This document shows, in pieces, positions 1 through 9,055 of a DNA stretch of 64,000 bases. Made by a program: the position numbers and the translations under genes. A model generated the notes under the pieces. That model was not told the origin of the DNA. It worked only from the letters and a program-made list of their open reading frames with translations, and searched no databases. The DNA is from Eubacterium sp. (GTDB lineage Bacteria; Bacillota; Clostridia; Lachnospirales; Lachnospiraceae): contig JAFQXO010000012.1 of NCBI GenBank assembly GCA_017406925.1, forward strand, positions 52,745-116,744. The letters run 5' to 3'. Position 1 is the stretch's first letter; every line of letters starts with the position of its first letter.

Positions 1-491
1 TCATTGATGCTATCAGCAAGTAGATAAGCAGTTCCGCTTGGAGCGTCTGCCTTTAAGTTATGATGCTTTTCTACTATCTCGATATCATAACCTCTGTCCG
101 CAAGAACATCTGTCGCTGTACGCAACAACTTAACTAACGTGTTGATACCGAGTGACATGTTCGCAGACTTAAGGATGGCAACTTCCTTGGAAGCCTCTTC
201 CATCTTCTTAATCTGTTCATCAGATAAACCTGTAGTACACAAAACTACTGGCGTCTGTGTTTTTACTGCATAATCCAACAAGCCATCCACTGCCGCTGCC
301 ACAGCAAAATCAATGATGACATCAGCAGATACATCGCACTCGTCGATAGATGAGAAAACTGGATAGTCATTAGCCGTTTCAGTATTCGCATCCACACCAG
401 CAACAATTTCTATATCATTATCCTGTGCTATAAGGTCCGTGATTACTCTTCCCATGTGACCATTACAGCCATGCATAATTGCTTTTACCAT
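1..491 (-). CDS. dapB: 4-hydroxy-tetrahydrodipicolinate reductase, partial (C-terminus outside window)
   Basis: DapB makes tetrahydrodipicolinate from the DapA product with NAD(P)H, the second committed step of diaminopimelate/lysine synthesis in the cytoplasm. The start codon is the ATG at 491-489, with a GGAGG-type ribosome site just upstream. The N-terminus has the nucleotide-binding GCNGHMGR glycine motif. The last visible part carries the signature EKHHNLKADAPSGTA, containing the catalytic His-His and Lys and the substrate-binding SGT. About 163 codons are present; the remaining C-terminus lies beyond base 1. It follows dapA by 36 nt on the same strand, so the two are probably co-transcribed. 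Confidence 0.95.
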   Translation of the reverse strand, partial: MVKAIMHGCNGHMGRVITDLIAQDNDIEIVAGVDANTETANDYPVFSSIDECDVSADVIIDFAVAAAVDGLLDYAVKTQTPVVLCTTGLSDEQIKKMEEASKEVAILKSANMSLGINTLVKLLRTATDVLADRGYDIEIVEKHHNLKADAPSGTAYLLADSIN

Positions 492-527
492 TATATCCTC
501 CCGAATGGGTCAAAAAACGCCCATTGA

Positions 528-1415
528 TTAGTCGATTACTCCGTACTCTTTCAAAGCCTTCTCTAGTCTAGGCTTGTTCGCCTCACTCATATTTGTGAGT
601 GGCGCACGTACGATACCAGCATTGAATCCCTTCATATTCATAGCTTCCTTAACTGGGATAGGATTTACCTCACAGAAAAGTGCGCCAATGAGTTCCATAG
701 CCTCAAGCTGAATCTTAGTAGCCTTGGCGATATCGCCATCGAAGAATGCCTGGCACATATCATGAGTCTTCTGTGGTGCTACGTTAGCCCAAACAGAGAT
801 AACTCCGATTCCACCAAGTGATAACAAAGGCAATACCTGGTCATCATTACCAGAGTAAATATCGATACATCCATCTGCGATAGATGCCAACTTCGCCACT
901 TGAGAAATATTGCCGGAGGCTTCCTTAATAGCCACTACGTTCTCAACTTCTTTCGCGATGCGAACTGCAGTCTCAGGCAAAATGTTAGTGCCTGTACGTG
1001 ATGGTACATTGTACATAATGATAGGTATATTAACTGCATCAGAAATAGCTTTATAGTATTCATATAGACCATCCTGTGTAGCCTTGTTGTAGTAAGGTGT
1101 CACACAAAGAAGTCCATCTGCACCGAGTGCCTCGGCCTTTTTAGAAAGATTAACTGATTCGCGCGTACAGTTAGAACCTGTACCAGCGATAACAGGCACT
1201 CTACCTGCCACTTTGTCGATACAGTACTTGATAACCTCAAGATGCTCATCGTCATCCATAGTAGATGACTCACCAGTAGTTCCACACACGATAATCGCGT
1301 CGATATTACCAGCGATTTGATCCTCAATTATTCTTCCAAATTCATCAAAATTTACTGATTCATCAGCGTTAAATGGGGTGACTATAGCCACTCCTGATCC
1401 TTTAAAAATAGCCAT
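528..1415 (-). CDS. dapA: 4-hydroxy-tetrahydrodipicolinate synthase
   Basis: DapA condenses pyruvate with aspartate semialdehyde, the entry step to diaminopimelate and lysine. The 295-residue length is normal for this (beta/alpha)8 enzyme. Visible active-site elements are GTTGE (residues 45-49), Tyr109 in the PYYNK motif, Tyr135 and Arg140 in YNVPSRTG, and the Schiff-base Lys164 in VVAIKEASGN. The ATG start has AGGAGG about 9 nt upstream. A good sigma-A promoter lies 40-65 nt upstream and a strong terminator separates it from the secreted-protein array, so dapA-dapB form their own unit. Confidence 0.97.
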   Translation of the reverse strand: MAIFKGSGVAIVTPFNADESVNFDEFGRIIEDQIAGNIDAIIVCGTTGESSTMDDDEHLEVIKYCIDKVAGRVPVIAGTGSNCTRESVNLSKKAEALGADGLLCVTPYYNKATQDGLYEYYKAISDAVNIPIIMYNVPSRTGTNILPETAVRIAKEVENVVAIKEASGNISQVAKLASIADGCIDIYSGNDDQVLPLLSLGGIGVISVWANVAPQKTHDMCQAFFDGDIAKATKIQLEAMELIGALFCEVNPIPVKEAMNMKGFNAGIVRAPLTNMSEANKPRLEKALKEYGVID

Positions 1416-1452
1416 TTCTGTTTCCTCCTAAAAATACTTTCAATCGTTTATA

Positions 1453-1481
1453 ATTTTACCACCATTTACAACGTCGTTCAA
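1453..1481 (-). promoter_or_regulatory. Promoter of dapA-dapB
   Basis: On the minus strand TTGAAC (1481-1476) and TAAAAT (1458-1453) are separated by exactly 17 bp and lie upstream of the dapA ribosome site. Nothing in the short leader looks like a lysine riboswitch; it is too short to hold one. Confidence 0.7.
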
Positions 1482-1485
1482 CACA

Positions 1486-1516
1486 AAGAAAAGGCGCCAC
1501 ACCGTAGTGCAGCGCC
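1486..1516 (-). terminator. Intrinsic terminator after the first GH128-like gene
   Basis: A 10-bp stem (1493-1502 with 1507-1516, two G-U pairs) with a four-base loop is followed on the minus strand by TTTTCTT. It closes the secreted-protein array before dapA. Confidence 0.9.
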
Positions 1517-1541
1517 CCTTTCAAAAAGACAAATGAAAAAA

Positions 1542-2993
1542 TTACTTCTTCACTTTCTTACTCTTTTTACCGCTCCATGCACTATATTTTTTGTTCTTGC
1601 CATTTAGTGCATAAGCTCTAGCCTTGAAATAATACTTCTTCTTTTTCAGCTTCTTAACCTTGAAAGTAACCTTAGTCGAAATCATACTCTTGGCCTTTTT
1701 AAATTTCTTGCTAGTCGAATATTTAATCTGATATCCGTTAGCATTATTTGCTTTCTTTAACTTAACCTTTATAGTCTTCTTCTTAATATTCTTCAGGGAT
1801 ACAATCTTCGTCTTACCTGGCACCTTTATGCTTGCGGCAATGTAAGTAATTCCTGAATCAGCAGGGTTGCCAAGATTTCCTGCCGCATAATATGAATTAG
1901 GATTTCCTTGCTTAGCATATTCTTCTCCAACTACAGATAGTCCGCCATTACCAAACCAGAACAGACCTTGCTTTACTTCTCTTCTATTAGTTGGGAACCA
2001 AGCATATCTCTCAACACAATCTAACTTATCCAACTGTGGAAGCAAGTATTCGATAAATGATCTAGTTCCTTCCTCGGTGATATGGTTCTCTTCACCTGAT
2101 GTCGAGAACTCAGTGAGCCAAATTGGCTTGTGGTAAACCTCATACGCTCTCTTAATTCTCGTTACAAAGTAATCAGCCATTCTTGATCCACCATCCCAAT
2201 TCCATGGATATGAATGAATGCAGATAAAGTCCATCTTTCCACCAGACTTTTCAAAGAATTCCACAAACTGCTCATTTGCCTTTTGTGTCCCATCTTCACT
2301 GGCTGCTGGCCACTCACAATATGCTGGAGAACCAACATAAAGTCCTTGGTTCAAAAGTTTAGGCCATAGTGAAACAACTGTATCTACTGTCATATTAGCC
2401 TGGCTACTTCCATCCGGTTCATTAAAGCCAAGAATATACTTACAACCAGCTGCTTTGGCTTCAGCCACCTTGCCTTCTACATCTCTTCCGTTCCAAGCCA
2501 TGTGAACATATTCGATATCTCCGAAACCATTGCTCTTAGCAGGCTCGTCGGCTGGGCCTCTTCCCCAATTGTAATACCAAGCCAAGTTAAACGCCCATGG
2601 ATAACAATGCTGTCCGCCGTACGATGTGGTATCGATACCCAAGCCCTTCTTCGAAATAGTGAACCTTCTAGTAGGTGTATAATATTTCGAACCATCAGGC
2701 ATCACAGCCTCAATCCACGCTCTGTGGAAGTTTACTTTTACTGAATAGAACTCATACGAAGTATCCTTTGTTGTCGCCAACAAAGCACCGTCCATATAAA
2801 TGTTATATTCTTTTGCCCCACTCTTAGCGTTCCATTTCAGATCATTGTGTCCAGCCGCCAACAGCTTATCGTTGGTAGGTGCTGTGATTACAAAATCATC
2901 AGCGCTAACTTTTTCGATTTTAGTGAATGTCATTGGCGTAGCCACAAGGGCTACCGCCAATAACATCACTATCATCCTTTTAACCATTTTCAT
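1542..2993 (-). CDS. Secreted GH128-like (Glyco_hydro_cc) putative beta-1,3-glucanase with Lys-rich Fn3-like tail
   Basis: A 483-residue exported protein. Residues 1-31 form a signal peptide (KR...hydrophobic...VSA). About 35-115 is a beta-sandwich pre-domain, and about 118-375 matches the Asl1-like/GH128 fold: WYYNWG (139-144), YILGFNEPD (186-194) and IWLTEFS (291-297). By family knowledge Glu192 in NEPD is the acid/base and Glu295 in TEF the nucleophile, as in endo-beta-1,3-glucanases. Residues about 392-483 are the lysine-rich Fn3-like module ending in a YSAWSGKKSKK-type motif. It lies 17 nt after the paralogue at 3011-4543, so both are probably co-transcribed. The substrate is inferred, not proven. 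Confidence 0.85.
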   Translation of the reverse strand: MKMVKRMIVMLLAVALVATPMTFTKIEKVSADDFVITAPTNDKLLAAGHNDLKWNAKSGAKEYNIYMDGALLATTKDTSYEFYSVKVNFHRAWIEAVMPDGSKYYTPTRRFTISKKGLGIDTTSYGGQHCYPWAFNLAWYYNWGRGPADEPAKSNGFGDIEYVHMAWNGRDVEGKVAEAKAAGCKYILGFNEPDGSSQANMTVDTVVSLWPKLLNQGLYVGSPAYCEWPAASEDGTQKANEQFVEFFEKSGGKMDFICIHSYPWNWDGGSRMADYFVTRIKRAYEVYHKPIWLTEFSTSGEENHITEEGTRSFIEYLLPQLDKLDCVERYAWFPTNRREVKQGLFWFGNGGLSVVGEEYAKQGNPNSYYAAGNLGNPADSGITYIAASIKVPGKTKIVSLKNIKKKTIKVKLKKANNANGYQIKYSTSKKFKKAKSMISTKVTFKVKKLKKKKYYFKARAYALNGKNKKYSAWSGKKSKKVKK

Positions 2994-3010
2994 ACTGTAC
3001 CTCTGTAATA

Positions 3011-4543
3011 CTACTTCTTAGTCTTGCATTTTTCTCTACCGCTCCACTTGCAGTAGTAAGTCTTTCCACCAAACTTCTTGTAAGCTCTAACCTTTGCGTA
3101 GTAGGTCTTTTTCTTCTTCAGTTTCTTAACTGTTCCCATCTTCGCATTGGAACTTGATGGTTTGATGTTGATAGTCTTTGTCTTATATTTTTTCTTCTTG
3201 CTAAATTTCTTGTTCAAAGAATAAGTAAGTTGATATCCAGCTGCACCACGTACTGACTTAATGTCATACTTGAATGCTTTCTTCTTACCATAAATTCCAT
3301 ATAGAGTCGTCTTGATACTTCCGATACATGACTTAACTGATGTATCTGTAGAGATGTCAGATGAAACTCCATAAGTCTTTGATGGATATCCCGCTGGATT
3401 CCCTATCTGTGCATAAATCTTTCCAGGAAGTGTAATCTCACCTGTGGAATATACAAACAATGAAGATGAACTAGCAGCCTTCTCTTCATACGATGGGCTG
3501 AACCATGAGTATCTCTCCACATAACTTCTCTGGTTTAATCCTTTGAGAACTATTTTCATAAATTCTTGGGTCTTAGCTGCACCTGATTTGTCGCTCTTAT
3601 CAAATTTCCAAACGGCAAATTCAGTTAGCCAAATAGGTTTTCTATATTTCTCATATGTGGCATCGAGTGCCTCCAAATACTGAAGTGCTGATTCTTTGCC
3701 ATCATAGAATTTTTGATAATTGTGTAGAGCAATAAATGAAGTTTCATTTCTTCCACTTGCTCCGAGTGCGTTCCAATAAACTGGCCACCAAGCATTGTTC
3801 ATACTTGGGAAATATGAAACAGATGGCGAGCCAAGTCTCATCTTATCTTTATATTTAACGAAATTGTAATTCCAATCATTAGCTGCTTTTCCATATGATA
3901 CATCGGATTCCCATTGAAGGTCAGGCTCGTTGTAGCCTAACATAAACTTGTATCCTTGATTATTAGTGCTTTCAAATATTTTATTAAAAGCAACTGATGG
4001 GATGCCCCAAATCATAGGAACAAATTCCAAATTATCAAACTTTTTGTTTGTATAGTTTTGTTCTTTGAATGATCTGTAACCCCAATTGTAGTACCAACCA
4101 CAATTTAAATCTGCTGGGTCTACTGCGGCTCCCATATCATTTGTGTTAACACAAATACCTTTCTTTGTTACATAAAACTTATCTTCTGGAGTTTGAACAG
4201 TCGTTCCATCCTCAGTTGTCGCAACAATATATGCAGTATGTGCTGACACTGCTGTCGTATAAAACTCTACAGTTAAGATTTCTTCTTCTGTAGCGTTTAC
4301 AGTTTTCTGTAACTTGCCATCTACATAGACGCTATAAGTAGATGCCTTATCTAAGTTATTCTTGAACTTAACATCAATATAACCAGCACCAATCAGCTTG
4401 CCTGCCTCTGGCGCTACGATAGCTTGCTCTCCCCATGCATCTGCATCTAAACTAGTATTGGCGAATGCCAATGTAGATGTGAGCATAAAGGATGAGATAA
4501 CTAGCGCTAATACAGTTATACTTGAAATGATTCTTTTCAACAT
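3011..4543 (-). CDS. Secreted GH128-like putative beta-1,3-glucanase with Lys-rich Fn3-like tail
   Basis: A 510-residue paralogue of the preceding enzyme. The signal peptide is residues 1-29 (AFA/NTS). A short beta-sandwich domain carries SVYVDGKLQ, then comes the GH128-like barrel with GWYYNWG (149-155), FVPMIWG (174-180), MLGYNEPD (201-208, acid/base Glu206) and IWLTEFA (304-310, nucleophile Glu308). The C-terminal ~95 residues are the basic Fn3-like module. The ATG has AGGAG 9 nt upstream. A hairpin at 4558-4608 partly insulates it from the gene before it, and no clear promoter is visible in between, so it may be expressed by read-through. Confidence 0.85.
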   Translation of the reverse strand: MLKRIISSITVLALVISSFMLTSTLAFANTSLDADAWGEQAIVAPEAGKLIGAGYIDVKFKNNLDKASTYSVYVDGKLQKTVNATEEEILTVEFYTTAVSAHTAYIVATTEDGTTVQTPEDKFYVTKKGICVNTNDMGAAVDPADLNCGWYYNWGYRSFKEQNYTNKKFDNLEFVPMIWGIPSVAFNKIFESTNNQGYKFMLGYNEPDLQWESDVSYGKAANDWNYNFVKYKDKMRLGSPSVSYFPSMNNAWWPVYWNALGASGRNETSFIALHNYQKFYDGKESALQYLEALDATYEKYRKPIWLTEFAVWKFDKSDKSGAAKTQEFMKIVLKGLNQRSYVERYSWFSPSYEEKAASSSSLFVYSTGEITLPGKIYAQIGNPAGYPSKTYGVSSDISTDTSVKSCIGSIKTTLYGIYGKKKAFKYDIKSVRGAAGYQLTYSLNKKFSKKKKYKTKTINIKPSSSNAKMGTVKKLKKKKTYYAKVRAYKKFGGKTYYCKWSGREKCKTKK

Positions 4544-4557
4544 TTTGCTTCTCCTAA

Positions 4558-4608
4558 ATTAAAAGGGCAGAAAGTTTATACATATCCCGTATAAGCCTTT
4601 CCACCCTC
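4558..4608 (-). terminator. Imperfect hairpin, probable (partial) terminator
   Basis: On the minus strand a long imperfect stem (GGGTGGAAAG... pairing with ...CTTTCTGCCC, plus an inner TTATAC/GTATAA stem) is followed by TTTT. It lies between two genes of the secreted array and 15 nt before the next start codon. Confidence 0.55.
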
Positions 4609-4626
4609 AATAATTTTATATTATGA

Positions 4627-5919
4627 TTATTTTACAAAAGCTGACTTTCTGCCTGACCATTTTCCATATACTTTGTATCCTGCAGAATCTTTGTTATAAG
4701 CTCTAGCCTTGATGTATGCAATCTTTCCTCTTTTGAGTTTCGTGATCTTATACGACTTTGTGCTAGATGTTGTCTTAGTCTTAGCTTTTTTCATGCTCTT
4801 CTTGTATGAATACTTAACTTGATAACCTTTGATGTTAGTACCCTTCTTGAATGTTACCGTAACAGTCTTTTTCTTCTTGCTCTTTGCTGAGAATTTAGCC
4901 TTTGCTGGCTTTGGTGTGTTAACCCAGTTAGCAACTAGTTTTGTATCTTCCGTTACTGGCATACTGAAACTATACTTATAACCATCTTTTGTATATCCGT
5001 TTAATGTCTTACCCTTCTTTGTAAGAGATACGAAAGGAGCTGTTCCTCCATCATTTACATATCTTGTGGCTTTCTTAGCTGTGCCATCATAATATGTAAC
5101 CTCATGCTGTGTTCCAGCAATAACCTGAATATCTCTAGCATAAACAGTACCTGTCATAGCGATTTCCTTATCATAACTTACAAGAAGTGCACCAAATGCA
5201 AAGTATAGACCTAACTTAGTTGTACTGCCTTTGTCTTTTCCATTTGACCAAGCATTCCTGTTATTAGGAATCTGTATTTCAGCAGTAACATCTTGATATG
5301 TTAAATGTTCTGCACTTGCAGATGGTTGTAACTCAATAGTTCCATCTGGCGCCGCTCCCTCAATTGAAAGGAATTCAGCTGCAGGTCCACCAGGTGACTG
5401 ATAGTCATAAGCTTTGAACTTAATGTGTTTAACTGCCGGACCCGTAACACCAGTCTCTTCATCTTTCATTTTAAGCGTGCTAGCCAATTTGAATTTAACT
5501 GTATATTTACGCCCAAACTCAACTGGGATACCATCATAATTACATCTCAAGCCCCATGGGTTGTCACCAATCAGTTTGCCTGTGGCTTTGGAATACTCGC
5601 CATCCCATCCGGTATTGAATGCAAAGAAGTTAAATCCTTTTTGAATGATGTTATCTTGATCTATCCAGCCCTCTGTAGCATAATCCGTACCTTTTACTTG
5701 TCCGATAGCAATCAGTGACTGCTCCCATTCTGACAAAGCTGGATAAACAGCTGGATCATAACATACCGAGAAACTAGTCCACTTTGAGCTATCAACGTTA
5801 GGCATAACATCAGCACCGTTTGGAGCATGTCCAGCAGCAAAGGCTACAGACTGTAGTCCAAATGTCAAAGCAATAACTAATGCCGATGCAATTAGTCTTT
5901 TAACAATTCTTTTTTTCAT
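4627..5919 (-). CDS. Secreted carbohydrate-binding-like protein with InlB-type repeat and Lys-rich Fn3-like tail
   Basis: A 430-residue secreted protein. I place the start at 5919, where GAGGAGG precedes the ATG and a clean signal peptide follows (MKKRIVKRLIAS...SVAFA/AGH); longer upstream starts lack this. The middle (about 35-280) is a beta-sandwich domain with a GWDGEY and GDNPWGLR pattern, resembling family 4/9-type carbohydrate-binding modules, but no catalytic motif is visible. Next comes a short InlB/Flg_new-type repeat (VTYYDGTAKKATRYVNDGG... LVANW), then the basic Fn3-like module. It is a paralogue of the protein at 9056-10516. I infer a glucan-binding partner role for the neighbouring GH128-like enzymes. 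Confidence 0.75.
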   Translation of the reverse strand: MKKRIVKRLIASALVIALTFGLQSVAFAAGHAPNGADVMPNVDSSKWTSFSVCYDPAVYPALSEWEQSLIAIGQVKGTDYATEGWIDQDNIIQKGFNFFAFNTGWDGEYSKATGKLIGDNPWGLRCNYDGIPVEFGRKYTVKFKLASTLKMKDEETGVTGPAVKHIKFKAYDYQSPGGPAAEFLSIEGAAPDGTIELQPSASAEHLTYQDVTAEIQIPNNRNAWSNGKDKGSTTKLGLYFAFGALLVSYDKEIAMTGTVYARDIQVIAGTQHEVTYYDGTAKKATRYVNDGGTAPFVSLTKKGKTLNGYTKDGYKYSFSMPVTEDTKLVANWVNTPKPAKAKFSAKSKKKKTVTVTFKKGTNIKGYQVKYSYKKSMKKAKTKTTSSTKSYKITKLKRGKIAYIKARAYNKDSAGYKVYGKWSGRKSAFVK

Positions 5920-5952
5920 GACTATGCCCTCCTCTTTCCGATTATTTTTATC

Positions 5953-5982
5953 ACAAGCCCAATGGGTTAACATTGGGCTTGT
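5953..5982 (-). repeat. 12-bp intergenic inverted repeat, weak terminator
   Basis: ACAAGCCCAATG and CATTGGGCTTGT are perfect inverted repeats with a 6-base loop. No proper U-run follows on the minus strand (TGATAAAAAT), so this may be an mRNA-stabilising or partial-termination hairpin rather than a full terminator. Confidence 0.55.
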
Positions 5983-5994
5983 AGTTCTAATTAA

Positions 5995-7149
5995 TTATTT
6001 TTTAAGTTTCTTAGTAACTGTCTTTGACCACGCGCCTGTCTTATATCCAGTTGCTGTTGCACGAACTTTAACTTTAACCTTCTTTTTCTTCTTAAACTTC
6101 TTGTTCTTAATAGTCTTTGAAGTCTTTGTTGAAGTATAAGTCTTGCTTCCAACCTTAATCTGATATTTCTTAGCATTCTTTACTTTCTTCCAAGAAACCT
6201 TAATAGTCTTCTTCTTAGGGTTCTTAACCTTAACGCCTGTTACCTTGCCTAACTTCTTAGTAGGCGTAGGTGCAGGTTTTGTTGTCTCAGGCTCACCTGT
6301 AGGCTGCTCAGTAATAGGTTGTGTAGTAGGTGCTACTGTAGGTTTAGCTGGTGTACTTTCTGTTGGAGTAAATCTAGGATCAACACCCTGATCTACTAAC
6401 TTGATGTTACTTATCGTAACCGTACCCCTATACTGGTTCTCCAATGGAGAAACTATATCAGATACATCATTTCCTGCATAATCAACTGAACCATCAAATG
6501 CACCTAACATAAATGATGTATTGAGCGTTTCACCTGAAACAAAGTTGGTAAAATTAAATTTATATGATTTTGTTGTACCTGTAATAACAATAATGTTTTT
6601 ATCTGATCCATCATTTAGTCCTGCTTCAGCATATGGTGTCATATCGTTTCCTTCAACAGTTGTACTAAATCCCATATAACAATACTTTTTACCAAATGTT
6701 ACATTATCTACATTTGATCTTGCAGATTCTTTAGCATCAAATGTCAATTCATAAATATGTCCAGCCTCCATAGGGGATGTTATTTTTGCCTGAACAGACC
6801 ATGGGTTAATCACATCTTCGCCATTTGGACCTTCTCCCCATTTTGCATCCCAACCTGTTCTATCGATATCGATAGCAAATCCGTTTTCTGCTTGGTCTGC
6901 ATCTCTAGTGTATTCTTGATGGGCCCAGTTCTCAATTTTTGCACCTGATGGTAGTGAAACGCTGTTGATGAAGCCATAATTTCCTGGTTCACCCCATCCG
7001 TTAACTCCCTGGTGCGAGAAGCTCAACTTTGATAATTCAACGTCAGTATCAGCGTTTGCTACTCTCGAAATGTTAACTCCTACTGCTAATGCAGCAATCA
7101 TTGCTACAGTAACAACAACTGCCATAGCCTTTGTAAATAATTTTTTCAT
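5995..7149 (-). CDS. Secreted carbohydrate-binding-like protein with Thr/Pro linker and Lys-rich Fn3-like tail
   Basis: A 384-residue exported protein. The signal peptide is about residues 1-33 (MKKLFTKAMAVVVT... VANA). About 40-255 is a single beta-sandwich domain with a TGWDAKWGEGPNGEDVINPW stretch matching that of the 10685-11533 protein and echoed in the 4627 and 9056 proteins. A Pro/Thr-rich linker (about 265-295) and the basic Fn3-like module follow. The ATG is preceded by AAGGAGG, and an extended -10 promoter lies upstream. No catalytic residues can be recognised; sugar binding is the best guess. Confidence 0.75.
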   Translation of the reverse strand: MKKLFTKAMAVVVTVAMIAALAVGVNISRVANADTDVELSKLSFSHQGVNGWGEPGNYGFINSVSLPSGAKIENWAHQEYTRDADQAENGFAIDIDRTGWDAKWGEGPNGEDVINPWSVQAKITSPMEAGHIYELTFDAKESARSNVDNVTFGKKYCYMGFSTTVEGNDMTPYAEAGLNDGSDKNIIVITGTTKSYKFNFTNFVSGETLNTSFMLGAFDGSVDYAGNDVSDIVSPLENQYRGTVTISNIKLVDQGVDPRFTPTESTPAKPTVAPTTQPITEQPTGEPETTKPAPTPTKKLGKVTGVKVKNPKKKTIKVSWKKVKNAKKYQIKVGSKTYTSTKTSKTIKNKKFKKKKKVKVKVRATATGYKTGAWSKTVTKKLKK

Positions 7150-7197
7150 TTTTTAATCCTCCTTTTGAAAAAAATTATCCGTTTATTTGTTACTTAA

Positions 7198-7206
7198 ATT
7201 ATAACA
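7198..7206 (-). promoter_or_regulatory. Extended -10 promoter element for the 5995-7149 gene
   Basis: TGTTATAAT on the minus strand (7206-7198) is a TGn-extended -10 box about 50 nt upstream of the start codon. No good -35 box stands 17 bp upstream. The same ATGTTATAAT string precedes the 9056-10516 gene and the desulfoferrodoxin gene. Confidence 0.5.
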
Positions 7207-7232
7207 TATCTTGATTAATCTAGTAGTCCTAA

Positions 7233-8885
7233 CTACTTCTTAACTTTTATTTTCTTCACATTTGACCATGCACCTTTTCCAGCGTCATTCACGGCTCTTA
7301 CTCTGAAGAAATATGTCTTTTTCTTTTTAAGTTTTGTAATCTTATAAGTAGTCTTTGTCGTCGTCTTTGTTTTCGACTTCTTTGTGAACTTCTTGTTCAT
7401 CGCATAGTTCACATTATATTTTTTAACTCCTATAACTGCCTTCCATGTTAAAGATACCGCTTTCTTTTTAACATTCTTTGGTTTACCAAGACTTACTTTT
7501 CCTGGCTTTGTAGGAGTAAGCTTTACTGTTGTTGTCTCTGGAGCTTCTGTGGTCGTTTCTTTCTCGTACTTTTCTTCACTTGAGATGACATTTGCATTGT
7601 ATCCCGATGGATTTCCAATGGATGAATAAATGCAACCTAAATCAGTATATAGACCTGACGCATATTCAAACATCGCCGTTCCGCCTGAGCCATCGAATTC
7701 ATCCACTTCATTAGTACTGTCTATATCATATGAAAACCAACAATATCTCTCAACGTATGGACATGCATCTAAGTAAGCAACAATATCTTGAACATACTGT
7801 TCAATCTCATGTCGTTTCTCCACCAACTCATAACTCATATCCGTTGGGTAACCTTTCATACCAAATAATCCAATTTCCGTTATCCATATAGGTTTATGAT
7901 ATGTACTCCACAATTTTTCAACAGCCGTCTTTATCCCATTAAAGTCCATCCTGCTTAAATAATAATGCAATGCCACAGAATCTATATTGTCATCCACTCC
8001 ATCTACCCATTCTTTGCTAGCCTCAGCAAAATCCTGTCCAATAAATGACTCATAAACAACCCAATTTCCATCCTGGTCTTTGCATCTATAATCACCATTG
8101 ATGAAACGCTTAAGCCAATCAGAATTTCCAAATGGCGCTGCTGGTGCAGGGGATACTTTTCTGAGATTTATATTTTTAATATTATTGTTCCAGAACTCTA
8201 TCCCTGTCCAAAATTGCATACAAGCCTGCGAACCAATATCTGGTTCATTGTAGCCTAAAACGTAATTCGAGTTAGTAGTAAATGTTGGGAGTTTCTCAAC
8301 TATGTCGTCACCGTTCCCCCAAATCATTGGCATGTGTGGAACACTGCCATCTATCGCGTTATTAAATCCTTCCATACCCCAGTTGTAATACCATGAGCAG
8401 TTAAGTTTTTCGAGTCTAACTTTGTCTCCCATGTTATCACCCATAGCTAGTCCCTTCTTTGAGACATAAATGGTTCTAGGTTCTGAAGTGATAGTTGTTC
8501 CGTCCTTAGTCGCCTTCACTGTGATCGTATGCTTCTGAACTTTCGTTGAGTAAACTTCAGTCTTAGGCGAATCACTAGAGGTAAAAGTTTTTACACTGTC
8601 ACCTGTCTGTCTGGTTTCACCAATGTCAGTCTTGACGATATTTCCATCTCTCCAATAGAAGGAATTTCCGTCCATCAAAACTTCATAAGAATAACCGTCC
8701 ATAGAATTGTTGAACTCCACAGGAATATAACCTGCAGGAACAAGTTGACCTTCTGCTGGTACGGTTACTGCATTAGTTTTCCATTCACTCACCTCATCAG
8801 CCTTTGCTTCTTTGGTAAATACAATGCCACTCATAACAAGTGAAACTGCTAGTGATAATACTAATAATTTTTTAATTATTTTCAT
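7233..8885 (-). CDS. Secreted GH128-like putative beta-1,3-glucanase with Thr-rich linker and Lys-rich Fn3-like tail
   Basis: A 550-residue protein, the largest of the three GH128-like paralogues. The start at 8885 gives a proper signal peptide (MKIIKKLLVLSLAVSL... EAKA) with AAGGAG 9 nt upstream; an ATG two codons earlier is also possible. Residues about 36-145 form the beta-sandwich pre-domain, with an extra loop around 78-110. The barrel has CSWYYNWG (163-170), MPMIWG (185-190), VLGYNEPD (209-216, Glu214) and IWITEIG (333-339, Glu337). A Glu/Thr-rich linker (about 450-475) and the basic Fn3-like module follow. Confidence 0.85.
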   Translation of the reverse strand: MKIIKKLLVLSLAVSLVMSGIVFTKEAKADEVSEWKTNAVTVPAEGQLVPAGYIPVEFNNSMDGYSYEVLMDGNSFYWRDGNIVKTDIGETRQTGDSVKTFTSSDSPKTEVYSTKVQKHTITVKATKDGTTITSEPRTIYVSKKGLAMGDNMGDKVRLEKLNCSWYYNWGMEGFNNAIDGSVPHMPMIWGNGDDIVEKLPTFTTNSNYVLGYNEPDIGSQACMQFWTGIEFWNNNIKNINLRKVSPAPAAPFGNSDWLKRFINGDYRCKDQDGNWVVYESFIGQDFAEASKEWVDGVDDNIDSVALHYYLSRMDFNGIKTAVEKLWSTYHKPIWITEIGLFGMKGYPTDMSYELVEKRHEIEQYVQDIVAYLDACPYVERYCWFSYDIDSTNEVDEFDGSGGTAMFEYASGLYTDLGCIYSSIGNPSGYNANVISSEEKYEKETTTEAPETTTVKLTPTKPGKVSLGKPKNVKKKAVSLTWKAVIGVKKYNVNYAMNKKFTKKSKTKTTTKTTYKITKLKKKKTYFFRVRAVNDAGKGAWSNVKKIKVKK

Positions 8886-8997
8886 AATCATCCGCTCCTT
8901 TATACCTCTTATACTATTGGTATAACACTTGATTTTGATATTATGATGTTGTCCCCCGTTCAATGATTTTCTAAAAAAATCATACCTCACTCAAAAT

Positions 8998-9026
8998 AAT
9001 ATACCATAAAAAAAGGACCTTGTAAA
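8998..9026 (-). promoter_or_regulatory. Promoter of the 7233-8885 gene, overlapping the upstream terminator
   Basis: TTTACA (9026-9021) and TATATT (9003-8998) are spaced by 17 bp on the minus strand. The -35 box is inside one arm of the terminator hairpin of the preceding gene. The leader to the start codon is about 105 nt. Confidence 0.6.
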
Positions 9027-9041
9027 CAATTTACAAGGTCC
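9008..9041 (-). terminator. Intrinsic terminator after the 9056-10516 gene
   Basis: A perfect 12-bp stem (9015-9026 with 9030-9041) with a 3-base loop is followed by seven T on the minus strand. Confidence 0.92.
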
Positions 9042-9055
9042 AAAAATCACTTATT

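Noticed and set aside
5991-6176. Arg/Leu-rich frame inside the Lys-rich tail coding region
   Set aside because: It is an alternative-frame shadow of the AAG-rich Fn3-like module; similar shadows occur in ftsZ (15590-16102) and ftsK.
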